NCBI GenBank assembly: GCA_902497025.1
Contig: CABVDJ010000003.1
Location: forward strand, 1 to 64,000
DNA length: 64,000 nt
From: an uncultured Collinsella sp.
Lineage (GTDB): Bacteria; Actinomycetota; Coriobacteriia; Coriobacteriales; Coriobacteriaceae
Direction of reading: 5' to 3'
Each line of letters begins with the position of its first letter. Within the stretch, counting starts at the first letter, position 1. The notes under the pieces are model-generated. The model worked only from the letters and a program-made list of their open reading frames with translations, was not told the origin of the DNA and ran no database searches. Below, in pieces: positions 10,101 through 18,492 of this stretch. The position numbers were made by a program, and so were the translations under genes.

Positions 10101-11099
10101 GAGCAGGTGGTTGGTGCCTGCGCCGCTGCCAACAACCATATGACGGACAACAAGGAACACGCTGCCGTTAAGCAGCAGAACCTTGCCGCCTTTAGGAACA
10201 ACCTTGCCAAGCAAAAGCACGAAAAGCTGGCGTGGAAAGTTACCTCGCTCAATGCCGGGGACGAAGATCTCACTGCTTTTGATGGCGAGCGCGACTTTTA
10301 CCTGCATCATTTTTGCCTGCCGTGGGAAGATCTCGCGCAATACCCAGAGCGCCGGAGTACCGCGCTGCGCATGTCGCATGCTGCAAATGGCTATGCCTAT
10401 GCAGAAGGCGGGGCATGCAAGGTGCCGCACTTTGAATTCCCTAGCTACGATGGTGAGCCCGTCGAGCAGATTGCTGCTCGTCTGGAGGATCGTTGCCACT
10501 GCAAGGAGGGCTTAAAGGGCGCGACGGTTCGCCAGGTGAGCCAGGCGGCGGCGCGCGTACCCGAGCTGCTGTCAATTCGCGAAGTGCGTGAGCGTTGGTC
10601 GAGCGACGGGGTGCCCACAACGCTGCAGCCGGCGGCGACGGCGCACATGACGCCCTATATGTTCCAGGCGGTCTACCTGGGTGAGCTGGGAGAATCTGCC
10701 GGAAGGGCAATCTTTGAGGCATATTACGACGGCCGCTATTCGCTTACGCGTGGCGATGCGGCACACGCCGAGACAGGTGGCGACTTTGAGGTGCTCGATG
10801 CTGCTGGCAACACGACCGGGGTATGGATCGATTTTAAGCACTATCGCATCGGTGCCTATATCGCTTATGTTCGCGACGGTCGCGAGGCGTCGGATGCCGA
10901 GCGCTTTAGGGCGAAGGCTCAAAAGGTTGGGGCGAAACGCCTGCTAATCGTCAACGTTTTGGCAGATGAGGCAGCGCTTGAGTGCGTGCCCAAGGCACTC
11001 GATGCTGAGGGGACTGTGTTCTCCGTTCCTTATATGGCCGCCGACGGTGCAATCAATTTGGAGATGATGGAGGCGATCGGCCGTGCAATCGAAGCATAA
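7167..11099 (+). CDS. Large DEAD-like helicase with C-terminal nuclease-like domain
   Basis: The protein has 1310 residues. The ATG at 7167 follows GGAGG by seven bases. Helicase motifs are visible in order: Walker A GATTGSGKN near 53-61 (Asn replaces the usual Thr/Ser), a DEID box in LFIFDEIDHMK near 282, a motif III-like CMSATWSAP near 579 and a motif VI-like QAVGRLMRT near 936. Superfamily 2 or DinG-like ATPase activity is therefore likely. The last 110 residues (near 1195-1230) contain FEVLDAAGN followed by GVWIDFKHY, resembling the D...(D/E)xK core of PD-(D/E)xK nucleases with Asp in the E position, then a KRLLIVNVL strand. It overlaps the next gene by 17 bases, implying a joint complex. 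The position next to a type I system suggests anti-phage or anti-plasmid defence; the exact family is not recognised. Confidence 0.75.
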   Translation: MAMWDLNCQSNPSSADDKELAPYLARQKAMREFFERALFAPKDQGNNGLYFLGATTGSGKNYTAEQVTADLIAGGWDDSGCFNKCPGRRYLVFVVPGKDNRDNYVASVRKLLVEQGMDGDAAQRMVFDLPRAGDNILHWIETTRGKGAVGVRDIPCPIEADDESSHRIIKRAWGNAMEIADDLLGILDTRNRLGGVADRLTPALRDKLSSADASLRWAVSHELKNITRGMEVIPQIWPSALLNDESIPHVIALTPQKLINRIDTVTGAGVVLFNAMAAEKGLFIFDEIDHMKADILSTLTDDPVTFQPDEVLRILDRHFNGGVVDPLLLGNRDQWMAVYTHASTSGDHKGSNAERNRVSRASVEEDAEEIAKDAKKIQKALASCIKDMKLRPPFALSDEAKEEQLSGRHLFGSDDISVGDNSANPLRFKLNEGGTRNMIITRGGSGQQTVSKAVRRARGLVRMVVGHLARCATLMDKLYYGSISYKDDLSRKNIIDALGIRNNQTSEKYFWDSLMLALFFKDRKNDEIDAADDSMYARGVDYLVMETTIEHMFTTYLTSHGIERMPEAYLASIAAKAPCVCMSATWSAPTVKNFNLDYLDEVHGVVRKDAWIGELNQEIVRQTKLFNKQAAKEYDVDIAWVDESKEIAGMVALAGGAFGGIIVSPDEVYERAMRFFDGIGVSEGLAVRLRLKIADRVGVSDAKSIEFELKRLSKTLVAVSTWARGVARNEQRAGAVFTTRHMGNHGEFNSLALDLAREIVAELVIRNIKCPEMSYEKSLEAAKDMVPCFNAAEWDAGWRGAQKRLELGQPTLMFINLSAGGFSKNLKYKVPENLCDMVHQVDCGFENADRRPKMDLDFLYIESPTSRLTWGVEINSNKFVQQALLGVVEQEELVARGEVPFTQKRRNVRMLLSGVNKSLPVRDTLSYQVEGARIVAQAVGRLMRTSVKMPCVQVLLDREIANDCNFSFLHDLPMGYELEQVVGACAAANNHMTDNKEHAAVKQQNLAAFRNNLAKQKHEKLAWKVTSLNAGDEDLTAFDGERDFYLHHFCLPWEDLAQYPERRSTALRMSHAANGYAYAEGGACKVPHFEFPSYDGEPVEQIAARLEDRCHCKEGLKGATVRQVSQAAARVPELLSIREVRERWSSDGVPTTLQPAATAHMTPYMFQAVYLGELGESAGRAIFEAYYDGRYSLTRGDAAHAETGGDFEVLDAAGNTTGVWIDFKHYRIGAYIAYVRDGREASDAERFRAKAQKVGAKRLLIVNVLADEAALECVPKALDAEGTVFSVPYMAADGAINLEMMEAIGRAIEA

Positions 11100-12978
11100 C
11101 CAGCCGTGCGGTTTGGGAGACATCGCCGTATCAGAGCTCGTGTTGCAGCTCGATGCCGCTGCTGCCGAGGAGCGCTACTCGGTCTTTTGGTGCAACGTCG
11201 GCGATGCGGGCAAGCATGCCGTGGCGAACTTTATGGCCGATGTGTGCCAGACGGGTCAGGTCGTCGCGCTCACGCAGCTTGCAGACAACCGCGTCTTTCT
11301 GATGGTCAAAGCGGGCGTGCAGACGGGCGACCTTAATGCCTCGCTTTATCAGGAGCAGATAGTTCCGATTAAAACTAATTGGAACGAGTTGGACGATTAC
11401 GTTGCGCTCCGCTTGCTGTTCAACTCCTGCTCTCAGTTTGAGGGGATTGAGGACGAAGTTCCCAATGACACCGGGCACCTGTATGTCATTAGCGCCAAGG
11501 GTGCCCGCCGCGATGCTGTCGAAAGCGACGGAAGGGGACCTGCCAAGATCGAAACGGTTGAAATCGTTATCGATGAGGATTGCACCTTTGATCTTAAGAT
11601 TCGGACGTTTACCAAGCGCCGTGTGCTTATTGGCAGGGCACAAGGTGACGAGAAAGAGCTCGAAAAGATTAAGAGCCAAGTGGGCTACAGGCTATCGCCC
11701 GTGGCGACGATGGTGCTTGCCCACGAACAAAAAGACGAGTACATCCTGCGCCGAGCCAAGGGCGACAAGCCGTCCAAGCGCCGTGATCTGACGTTCTCGG
11801 CCCAGGCGGACAAGGTCGCCTATACCAAGAAGGGCATTTTGTATCGAGAGCTGCAGATTCTCGAACGCCGTTACAGCGACTTCGCCCGGGTGACGCTCAT
11901 GGAATACCCGCGTAAGAGTTTCTACGAGGTGCTCAAGGGTGATGAGTACGCGCGCGTGGTTGCGGAGCGCATGGCGGGGCAGCGAATCGTGGTGTCGTTT
12001 GCGCGCAATGGGCTTGCCGAAGTGGCGCGCCAGCTGGCCGATCGACTTAACGATTCCTCGTGGGGCGTTCGCGCAACGTATGGCGGAAGGGCCGTGGATT
12101 CGCGGGCGCTGAACCTTGTCGTTGTGCCCAATGAGGTTGCTGAGGACGACGGCTATGCCTTACATGCTGGCGTGGTGGAACAGCACGTGACACCGGATGT
12201 GTGCGAGCCACTGTTTAAGGTGGCGCCAAAGCAAAAGGATCGCAATGCGCAAGAGGCGATCCTGGGCGCCATGCTCAAAGAACTGCTGGTAAAGCAGGAT
12301 GTTGTCGACGAGCGGGTGACGGCGTTTGATCTTGATGCTTTGGATATTGAGTCGGTGACGGTGTGTGGCTTGGTCGATGTGCCGCATAAAACAAAGGACA
12401 AGATTGAGCTGGATTCGCGTATCGCTACGTTGGCGATTGGCGCGGATGGGGGCATGCGCTATGCCTCACATTCGGCAGAGGATGGTCCCGAGGACGAGAT
12501 GGAGCTCGATCTGCTGACCGCGGACGGCAAACTCGATAAGGGCGCCTATGTCTTTGACGTGCATGCGAACGGGCAGTCTATGCTTGTGCGCGTGCGGGAT
12601 ACGGGACTGACGACGTTTTCCAATAACTTTATGGCCTTGGTGGGTGAGCATCAGCTCACAGGCAAAGCAGGGCGTAAGAAAGAGATTTTCGAGAGCTACA
12701 ACTCGCCTTATTACGGCATTGGAACGTTCGAGCGTGCGGGCAAGACTTGCTATTTTGTGGGCGTCAACAACGGCACCCAGGAGGATATGGCGACTGCGAT
12801 TCACGTGCGTTCGATTGAGGTACTCGACGGCGATGATTTGTCTGAGTTGTTGGTTCAGCTGGCCAACATAGGCCTTTCGCGCTATAAGGCTCCGTCCGTG
12901 TGGCCGATTCCGGTCAAGTATCTCAACGAGTGCGCTGCGCGTGAGGGCGCGGTAGAGGATGGCGGTGGCGACAAGTGA
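11083..12978 (+). CDS. Unknown 631-residue partner of the helicase, possibly PIWI-like
   Basis: Translation starts at GTG 11083, nine bases after GGAGG and inside the end of the helicase gene, so the two are coupled. No signal peptide or membrane segment is present. Notable stretches are NLVVVPNE near 344, VEQHVTPD near 365, a strand-rich region from 425 to 460 (VTVCGLVDVP...IATLAIGADG) and the tail RYKAPSVWPIPVKYLNE near 600-616. An R-Y ... P-I-P-V-K-Y end before a last helix resembles the C-terminus of PIWI domains in prokaryotic Argonaute and PIWI-RE proteins. Published PIWI-RE systems pair such a protein with a DinG-type helicase and a nuclease, which fits this context. I could not place a catalytic tetrad, so the assignment is a hypothesis. 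Confidence 0.55.
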   Translation: MQSKHNQPCGLGDIAVSELVLQLDAAAAEERYSVFWCNVGDAGKHAVANFMADVCQTGQVVALTQLADNRVFLMVKAGVQTGDLNASLYQEQIVPIKTNWNELDDYVALRLLFNSCSQFEGIEDEVPNDTGHLYVISAKGARRDAVESDGRGPAKIETVEIVIDEDCTFDLKIRTFTKRRVLIGRAQGDEKELEKIKSQVGYRLSPVATMVLAHEQKDEYILRRAKGDKPSKRRDLTFSAQADKVAYTKKGILYRELQILERRYSDFARVTLMEYPRKSFYEVLKGDEYARVVAERMAGQRIVVSFARNGLAEVARQLADRLNDSSWGVRATYGGRAVDSRALNLVVVPNEVAEDDGYALHAGVVEQHVTPDVCEPLFKVAPKQKDRNAQEAILGAMLKELLVKQDVVDERVTAFDLDALDIESVTVCGLVDVPHKTKDKIELDSRIATLAIGADGGMRYASHSAEDGPEDEMELDLLTADGKLDKGAYVFDVHANGQSMLVRVRDTGLTTFSNNFMALVGEHQLTGKAGRKKEIFESYNSPYYGIGTFERAGKTCYFVGVNNGTQEDMATAIHVRSIEVLDGDDLSELLVQLANIGLSRYKAPSVWPIPVKYLNECAAREGAVEDGGGDK

Positions 12979-13022
12979 TGGTGTTGCGCAATTATCGCTC
13001 CTAGAACTTTTTGAAATTACGC

Positions 13023-13051
13023 TTGCATTGTAAAAGGGGAGAACATATACT
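13023..13051 (+). promoter_or_regulatory. Sigma-70-type promoter
   Basis: TTGCAT (13023-13028) and TATACT (13046-13051) are separated by 17 bases, a near-ideal vegetative promoter, about 80 bases before the next start codon. The predicted leader carries a short hairpin, GGTCTC paired with GAGACC around 13074-13091. Confidence 0.65.
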
Positions 13052-13131
13052 GCAGCCATAGCACATCAGATGGGGTCTCAAAAAGAGACCAAGCAAACGA
13101 GTTTTCAGTTTATGTTGAGAGGTACTTGAGC

Positions 13132-13326
13132 ATGACCAGCAGAATTTTCCCCCTTTACAACGACAATACCGACCATATCGATCTCAATACCATCTACGGT
13201 TGCAGTATTGGTTCTAAGGCCGAGAACTACATGTTCGCTCAAGATGATCTAGAGCTTAGCTCCGAAGATTATGAGTACCTGAATGATATTGAGCGCGAGC
13301 GGGAGTATGAGCTCGGCATCCGCTGA
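13132..13326 (+). CDS. Small acidic protein, unknown
   Basis: This 64-residue protein starts MTSRIFPLYNDNTDHIDLNT and ends in a charged segment (EREREYELGIR). GAGAGG lies about nine bases before the ATG, and a good promoter lies upstream at 13023-13051. It has no signal peptide, Cys pair or membrane segment. It is not recognised. It stands alone between the island and the surface protein gene, so its role cannot be inferred from context. Confidence 0.5.
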   Translation: MTSRIFPLYNDNTDHIDLNTIYGCSIGSKAENYMFAQDDLELSSEDYEYLNDIEREREYELGIR

Positions 13327-13445
13327 TGGATGTGGGCTTGTCTCCAACTCCTCCGATTTAATTACCCCGTTATCACCTCTTTTTAGCGAGGCATATTGGA
13401 TCGATTATGTGTCAAACATCAGCTCATCGTGGGAAGGAATCGGCA

Positions 13446-16400
13446 ATGAGCAAGAACGTGAACAAGAACATCAATGGCGGCGCTGCGGGTAAGGCGAAGG
13501 CCGCCGGGCGTATGGCGACAGTTGCTGCGGCAACGATCGCCATGACGGGCGGGTCGCTGCTGTCTCCGCTGACTGCGGTGGCGCAGGGTGCGAACGGTGC
13601 CGACGCTACTGCGAAGCCGGCTGCGGTGCTGTTTCCGTTGACGAGCGCGGCTGCTGCTAGCGCTGGCGCGGGCACGGTGTCAGCGGTGCAGAAGGTCGCC
13701 AACCTGCAGGCTGCGGTCGATGCGGCTCGCGCTAAGGCCGCTGCTGCCAAGGCCGATTTGGATGCGGCCGCCGCTCCTTACGACGCCGCCGCTGCCAACC
13801 AGCAGCAGGCTCAGAGCGCCTACGATGCGGCCCGTGGCACAAGCGACGCTGCCGCTTCTGCAGCTTCGGCCGAGCTGGAGCAGCAGATGGGTGCCGCGCA
13901 GGACAAGGCCGATGCGGACGTGAAGGCGCTCGAGGACGCTCAAGCTGCACTCGATGCCGCAAAGAGGGATCTGACGGACAAGGGTGAAGCCCTGACCGCT
14001 GCCCAGAAGACCGCCGACGATGCCCAGGCTGCGCTCAAGTCCGCGCAGGCCGCTGCTGCCGATGCCACGCCCGAGGCTGTTGCCGCGGCTCAGGCCGCTG
14101 CCGAGCAGGCCGCGAGCGAGCTGGAGCAGGCAAAGCAGCAGGCCGCCGACGCGCAGGTCAGGCTTTCGAATGTCCAGGCTGGCGTTGATGCCGCCGCGGC
14201 CAAACAGCAGGACGCGCAAGGCAAGCTTTCGGCAGCTCAGCAGGCAAAGGATGCGGCCGATAAGGATGTGAATGCCGCTCAGGCGAGCTATGACGCCGCC
14301 AAGGCCGATCTCGACCGTGCCGAGCAGGGTGCCGCGGGCCCGGAGTACGAGGCTGCCAAGGCCAAGGTGGACGCCGCCGCTGCCGCGCTGGACGCCGCCA
14401 AGTCGGTCCAGGCGCAGCGCGAGGGCGAACTCGCTGCTGCCTCGCAGGAAGTGACCACTGCCGAGGGTGAGGTGCAGGCTGCTCAGCAGGCGCTCGCCGT
14501 CCAGCAGCAGGCTGCGGCTGACGCGCAGTCCAAGTTGGACGCTGCCACGGCTGCTGCGACCGCGGCAGACGCCGCCGTCGATCAGGCTAAGGCCGAGCAT
14601 GCCAATGCGCTTGCGGCGCTGGCCGACGCTCAGGCCAAGCTCTCGGCCGCTAAGGACGAGAAGAACGCTGCCGACAAGGCGCTCGACCAGGCAAAGGCTC
14701 AAAAGCAGCAGGCCGATCAGGCTGTAGCTCAAGCGCAGGCCAAGCTCGACGCCGCTCAGGCTACGGCGAACGCCTCGGCGGAAAACTACCGCCAGGGCGC
14801 CATTGCGTTCTTTAAGAGCGTGGGTGCCGACGATGCGGCGGACCTGATTCTCAACTGCAAATATGCCAGCCTCACCAAGGTGGGCGAGGAGGTCGATGCG
14901 ACGAGTCTGACCAACATGAAGCAAGCGATTGTGTGGCTCAAGGCGTGCAACAAGTATCGTGCGAGCGTTGGCCTGGGTGAGCTCAAGGTGACGTATGCCA
15001 TGATGGCGACCGCGATTGCCGATGCGAATTTCTCCGATACCAAGACTGCGCACGCCATGCAGTTCAACGTGGGCGAAAACGTGGCGTGGAACTACGGAAG
15101 CGACCCGTTCATCCAGTGGGTCGATCAGGAGAAGGCCGTCTTTGACCGCGCTGCGGCTACGCTGGGAGCGACGGGCCTTACGGGAAAGGCTGCTTTTGAT
15201 TTCTACGAGCAGCATGGCGACGAAATCGATCGCTACGTGGCTGCGCATGGCGGATTTGTGCACACGGTTGGCCACTACATGAACGTGATTAATCCCGACT
15301 ACACCGTGACGGGCATGGGCGTTTGCACACGCGGAACGATGAACCGTTGGCTTACTCAGGCGCAGACATTCTCCACGTCGGGTCAATGGTACGAGCCGTA
15401 CAACGCCAATCCGATGACGGTTGCCGAATACGAGGCTGCACTGAACGCATGGTGCGACTTCCTGGCAAATCCTGGGCAGGGTGTGGATGCGGCTCGCAAG
15501 GAGCTTGTCGCGGCACAGGGCGTTGCCGCCGATGCCGGCAACAAGGCGAACGCGGCATTGCAGACCGTTGCCGCAAGGCAGGCTCAAGTCGATGCTGCTG
15601 CCGCCGGTGTTGACGCTGCTACCGCTGGGGTCTCGGATACCCAGGCTACCGTGGGGGAAAAGCAGGCCGCGGCTGAGGCCGCTGCGCGTGCCGTGGCTGA
15701 TGCCCGCGCCGACGTGGATGCTGCCAGCGCTGCGGTTGCCGCGGCGCAGGGCGTCGTGACTGCCAAGTCAGATGAACTCGATGTCGCCAAGGGCAAAGCG
15801 GCTGCTGCCCAGCGTGCGTTGGATGCCGCTCGCGCCGACGTTGGCGACAAGGAGGGCGCGCTTGCTGCCGCCCAGGACGAGCTTGCTGCGTACTCTGCCG
15901 ACGTTGCCGCTGCACAGCGTGCGTTTGATGCGGCTTCGGCGGCGCTCGAGGGGGCACGTGCCGTCCAGGCTGACGCGCAGGCTGCGCTGGACGCCGCCCA
16001 GGGCGTGGCCGATCAGGCGGATTCCGACGTCACTGCTGCCCAGGCCGAGCTTGTTGCCGCCCAGGCTGCCGCGAGCGGTGCCGGCACGGCAGTGACCGCG
16101 GCCCAGGCCGCATCCGTTGCGGCTGCTGCTCGTGCAGCTCAGCTACATGATGCCGCCGCGGCGCTTGCTCAGGCGACGGAGTACAAGGCCGCTGCCGATG
16201 CTGCTGTTGAGGCCGCGGCTTCGGCGAAGACCGATGCCGAGTCTGGCGTGACTGCGGCGGACGACGCCGTAGCAGATGCGACCGCTGATCGCGATGCTTC
16301 TGCCGCCGCGGTTGCCCGCCTGCGCAGGATCAACCTTGCCGACGCCATCGCTAGCGGCCGTGCCAACGATGCGGATGAGACGCTCGACGCTAAGATCGCC

Positions 16401-16799
16401 GCAGCTCATGATGCCGCCGAGCGTGCCGCAGCTGCCAAGATTGAGCTCGACGCTGCCGTTGCTACGACGGATGCTGTGGCACCTGCCTACTTGGAGGCGC
16501 TTGCCAACTATACCGCCGCCAAGGCCGAGCTCAACCAGGCTATTGCCGAGCTCAACGCCGAGATCGCTCGCCAGGAAGCTGCCGAGCGCGGAAATGGCGA
16601 GCAGATTCAGCCTGCGACGCAGGTGACGTACCAGGCCAAGCACATGACCTCGGCGTCCGAGGCCACCGCGCAGCAGACGACGATGCCCGCCACGGGCGAC
16701 GTCTCCAACCTGCTGGGCGAGACGTTCGTGATCGGTGGCACGGTCCTGGTTGCCGCCGGCGTCTTCCTCTCCGACAAGCGCCGCCAACTGATCCGTTAG
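13446..16799 (+). CDS. Sortase-anchored coiled-coil surface protein with central CAP domain
   Basis: The protein has 1117 residues. The ATG at 13446 is preferred over an in-frame ATG at 13407 because it has AAGGA upstream and begins a clear signal peptide: basic KNVNKNINGG, then an Ala/Thr-rich hydrophobic core and AVAQG as the likely cleavage area near residue 40. Residues about 75-440 and 665-1060 are Ala/Gln/Asp/Lys-rich heptad sequence, predicted to form long coiled coils. Between them, near 441-660, is a CAP/SCP-like domain (LKACNKYRASVGLGELKV, AMQFNVGENVAWNYG, HTVGHYMNVINPDYTVTGMG). The C-terminus has MPATGD, a hydrophobic helix and a KRRQ tail, a sortase signal with Met in place of Leu. 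It probably presents the CAP domain on a stalk outside the cell wall; its partner is unknown. A strong terminator follows. Confidence 0.85.
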   Translation: MSKNVNKNINGGAAGKAKAAGRMATVAAATIAMTGGSLLSPLTAVAQGANGADATAKPAAVLFPLTSAAAASAGAGTVSAVQKVANLQAAVDAARAKAAAAKADLDAAAAPYDAAAANQQQAQSAYDAARGTSDAAASAASAELEQQMGAAQDKADADVKALEDAQAALDAAKRDLTDKGEALTAAQKTADDAQAALKSAQAAAADATPEAVAAAQAAAEQAASELEQAKQQAADAQVRLSNVQAGVDAAAAKQQDAQGKLSAAQQAKDAADKDVNAAQASYDAAKADLDRAEQGAAGPEYEAAKAKVDAAAAALDAAKSVQAQREGELAAASQEVTTAEGEVQAAQQALAVQQQAAADAQSKLDAATAAATAADAAVDQAKAEHANALAALADAQAKLSAAKDEKNAADKALDQAKAQKQQADQAVAQAQAKLDAAQATANASAENYRQGAIAFFKSVGADDAADLILNCKYASLTKVGEEVDATSLTNMKQAIVWLKACNKYRASVGLGELKVTYAMMATAIADANFSDTKTAHAMQFNVGENVAWNYGSDPFIQWVDQEKAVFDRAAATLGATGLTGKAAFDFYEQHGDEIDRYVAAHGGFVHTVGHYMNVINPDYTVTGMGVCTRGTMNRWLTQAQTFSTSGQWYEPYNANPMTVAEYEAALNAWCDFLANPGQGVDAARKELVAAQGVAADAGNKANAALQTVAARQAQVDAAAAGVDAATAGVSDTQATVGEKQAAAEAAARAVADARADVDAASAAVAAAQGVVTAKSDELDVAKGKAAAAQRALDAARADVGDKEGALAAAQDELAAYSADVAAAQRAFDAASAALEGARAVQADAQAALDAAQGVADQADSDVTAAQAELVAAQAAASGAGTAVTAAQAASVAAAARAAQLHDAAAALAQATEYKAAADAAVEAAASAKTDAESGVTAADDAVADATADRDASAAAVARLRRINLADAIASGRANDADETLDAKIAAAHDAAERAAAAKIELDAAVATTDAVAPAYLEALANYTAAKAELNQAIAELNAEIARQEAAERGNGEQIQPATQVTYQAKHMTSASEATAQQTTMPATGDVSNLLGETFVIGGTVLVAAGVFLSDKRRQLIR

Positions 16800-16823
16800 G
16801 GACGGAGGAAAACGGATCATTTT

Positions 16824-16868
16824 CGGTGCGCGCCGCAAGGGACAAGTCCTGCGGCGCGCACCGTTTTT
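16824..16868 (+). terminator. Rho-independent terminator
   Basis: CGGTGCGCGCCGCA (16824-16837) pairs perfectly with TGCGGCGCGCACCG (16850-16863) and is followed by TTTTT. It ends the surface protein transcript. Confidence 0.9.
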
Positions 16869-16897
16869 AATCTTCGAGATTGATTATGGAGGGACAT

Positions 16898-17254
16898 ATG
16901 CAAATTAGAGGAGAAGCGGCGATTGCCTGTGGGTTCATGGCGGGCTTGGCAACGGGACTGCTGTTCGATGGATGTTTCGACAGTTACATCAATCGATTCC
17001 GCGACCCTGGTTTTTCGAGAAGTAGGTCCCAAGAACCGGAGCCAGTCTGTCAAAAGATGGCCACGCCGGCCAAGCCCTACAGCGTGGATACTTCAAAAAT
17101 CAAGGTAATCGTCACCAAGAACGGCAAAATCTATCACCGCTCTGCGGGATGTAAAAGCCTTCCTCAAAACGCAATTAAAACAAGCGTGCCTTTAGCGACC
17201 GCGCTCAAACGAGGAAAGATTCCCCGTTCAGCATGTTGCCCGTCGGCGGTTTAG
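16898..17254 (+). CDS. Small membrane-anchored protein with Cys-rich tail
   Basis: The ATG at 16898 has GGAGGG five bases before it; in-frame upstream starts lack a site. The 118-residue product has an N-terminal hydrophobic helix (IACGFMAGLATGLLFDGC), a Ser/Pro linker and a C-terminal segment IYHRSAGCKSLPQN...RSACCPSAV. The pattern K-x-Y-H-R-x-x-C ... C-C-P resembles the short tail repeat often seen at the end of secreted nucleases and competence-type proteins (YHxxxCxxL...PCxxC), which may bind a metal. Whether that motif is functional here is unknown. Confidence 0.6.
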   Translation: MQIRGEAAIACGFMAGLATGLLFDGCFDSYINRFRDPGFSRSRSQEPEPVCQKMATPAKPYSVDTSKIKVIVTKNGKIYHRSAGCKSLPQNAIKTSVPLATALKRGKIPRSACCPSAV

Positions 17255-17406
17255 GAGATTCTTCAGGGCTGTTTTGCAAGGACATGGTTCCCTGCGGACG
17301 CGCGGGTTTAAAAACGTGTCCGCACGACATGTGACACTTAACCTGCTGCCATGCTCTGCTGCGACGGCATGCACTGAACAACGACCCTCTAAGGAGCTCG
17401 ATAGTA

Positions 17407-17646
17407 ATGAGTGACAACACCAAGCATCTCGCAAAGAAGCGCGTCAAGGACGCCGGACCGTGCCTCGCGTTGTGCCTCGCCGGCGCAGCGGTCGCGCTGC
17501 TGGCTGTTCTGGGGCCGTTCGACGTGCTCAGAAGTGCCAGCTCTCTGCACGTTTGCATGGCCCTTGCCGGTGCCATGATGACCGGTGGCGTGCTCGATCT
17601 GGTTTTTTGGGTGTTTGACCCGTTTGGATGGAAGAACGAGGGGTAA
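17407..17646 (+). CDS. Small protein with two membrane segments
   Basis: The 79-residue protein has a basic N-terminus (KHLAKKRVKD), two hydrophobic helices near 18-37 and 46-70, and a short charged end (DPFGWKNEG). AAGGAG lies 12 bases upstream of the ATG. It is probably an inner membrane protein of unknown role. It is monocistronic or the first gene before the phosphoesterase cluster, from which it is separated by 81 bases. Confidence 0.5.
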   Translation: MSDNTKHLAKKRVKDAGPCLALCLAGAAVALLAVLGPFDVLRSASSLHVCMALAGAMMTGGVLDLVFWVFDPFGWKNEG

Positions 17647-17727
17647 GCCCTAAGGAGCGGGCCCAGACCGGTCTGTGATCCTTCTCGTCGACTTGCCCAG
17701 GGCCGCACCGTGCGGAGGTGTTGTTTG

Positions 17728-18483
17728 ATGTCCATTTTCGTTACCGGAGACGTTCACGGTGTTGCCGAGAACGGGGCGAGCCGCTTCTCGTCACGCGCTT
17801 GGCCATTGGGTCGAACGCTAACGCGCGATGACGTGGTGGTCGTTGCCGGCGACTTTGGTTTTATATGGAGCGGCTCAAACACCGACAAATACTGGCTCGA
17901 TTGGTTTGAGTCTAAGCCCTGGACCACGTGCTTTGTCGACGGCAACCACGAGAACCATCACCTGCTGGCGGAGCTGCCGGTGAGGGAGTGGAACGGCGGC
18001 CTCGTCCATGTGGCGCGCCCGCACGTGCTACATCTGATGCGCGGCGAGGTGTTTGACATTGCAGGGCTTACGGTGCTCGCGATGGGCGGCGCTGCGAGCC
18101 ACGACAAGCAGTGGCGCCAGGAGGGAAAGACCTGGTGGCCCGGGGAAATGCCGAGCGAAGCGGAGATGGAACATTGCCGCGCCTCGCTCGACCGCGTGGG
18201 CTGGCGGGTCGACTACGTGGTGACTCACGAAGCGCCGGTCGATCTGGCGGACGAGCTGTGTATGGAGTGCAATCGCGAGTTCTACGATGATTCGCTGCAG
18301 AACTTTCTGGGCGAGCTGGACGGGCGGCTCGACTACCGTACCTGGTTTTTTGGCCATTACCATGACGACGAATGGCGCGATGACAAACATCGCCTTATCT
18401 ACCCAGATATCGTTCCGATAGATGCGCGGCGCACCGATGGATTGAGCGAGCTGGCGAGCTGTTATTCCAAGCAAGAACGATAG
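17728..18483 (+). CDS. Metallophosphoesterase (first of three)
   Basis: This 251-residue calcineurin-like phosphoesterase shows the full metal-binding series: GDVHG near 8, GDFGF near 47, DGNHE near 76, VVTHE near 166 and FGHYHDD near 208. The ATG at 17728 follows GGAGG at 17714-17718 with nine bases between. Such enzymes hydrolyse phosphomono- or diesters with two metal ions; the natural substrate cannot be read from sequence. It is clearly homologous along its length to the third gene of the cluster (shared DFGF, DGNHE, MGGA, WWP, VGW-VDYVVTH), so the two arose by duplication. The next gene starts nine bases after its stop. Confidence 0.9.
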   Translation: MSIFVTGDVHGVAENGASRFSSRAWPLGRTLTRDDVVVVAGDFGFIWSGSNTDKYWLDWFESKPWTTCFVDGNHENHHLLAELPVREWNGGLVHVARPHVLHLMRGEVFDIAGLTVLAMGGAASHDKQWRQEGKTWWPGEMPSEAEMEHCRASLDRVGWRVDYVVTHEAPVDLADELCMECNREFYDDSLQNFLGELDGRLDYRTWFFGHYHDDEWRDDKHRLIYPDIVPIDARRTDGLSELASCYSKQER

Positions 18484-18492
18484 GAGGCCCCT

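Noticed and set aside
13680..15587. 635-codon open frame opposite the surface protein
   Set aside because: It mirrors the Ala-rich repeats of the real gene; the plus-strand product has signal peptide, CAP domain and sortase signal.
13446..16799. Regular DNA repeats in the coiled-coil gene as a CRISPR or tandem array
   Set aside because: The similarity comes from Ala-rich heptads; units are not identical at the DNA level and have no spacer structure.
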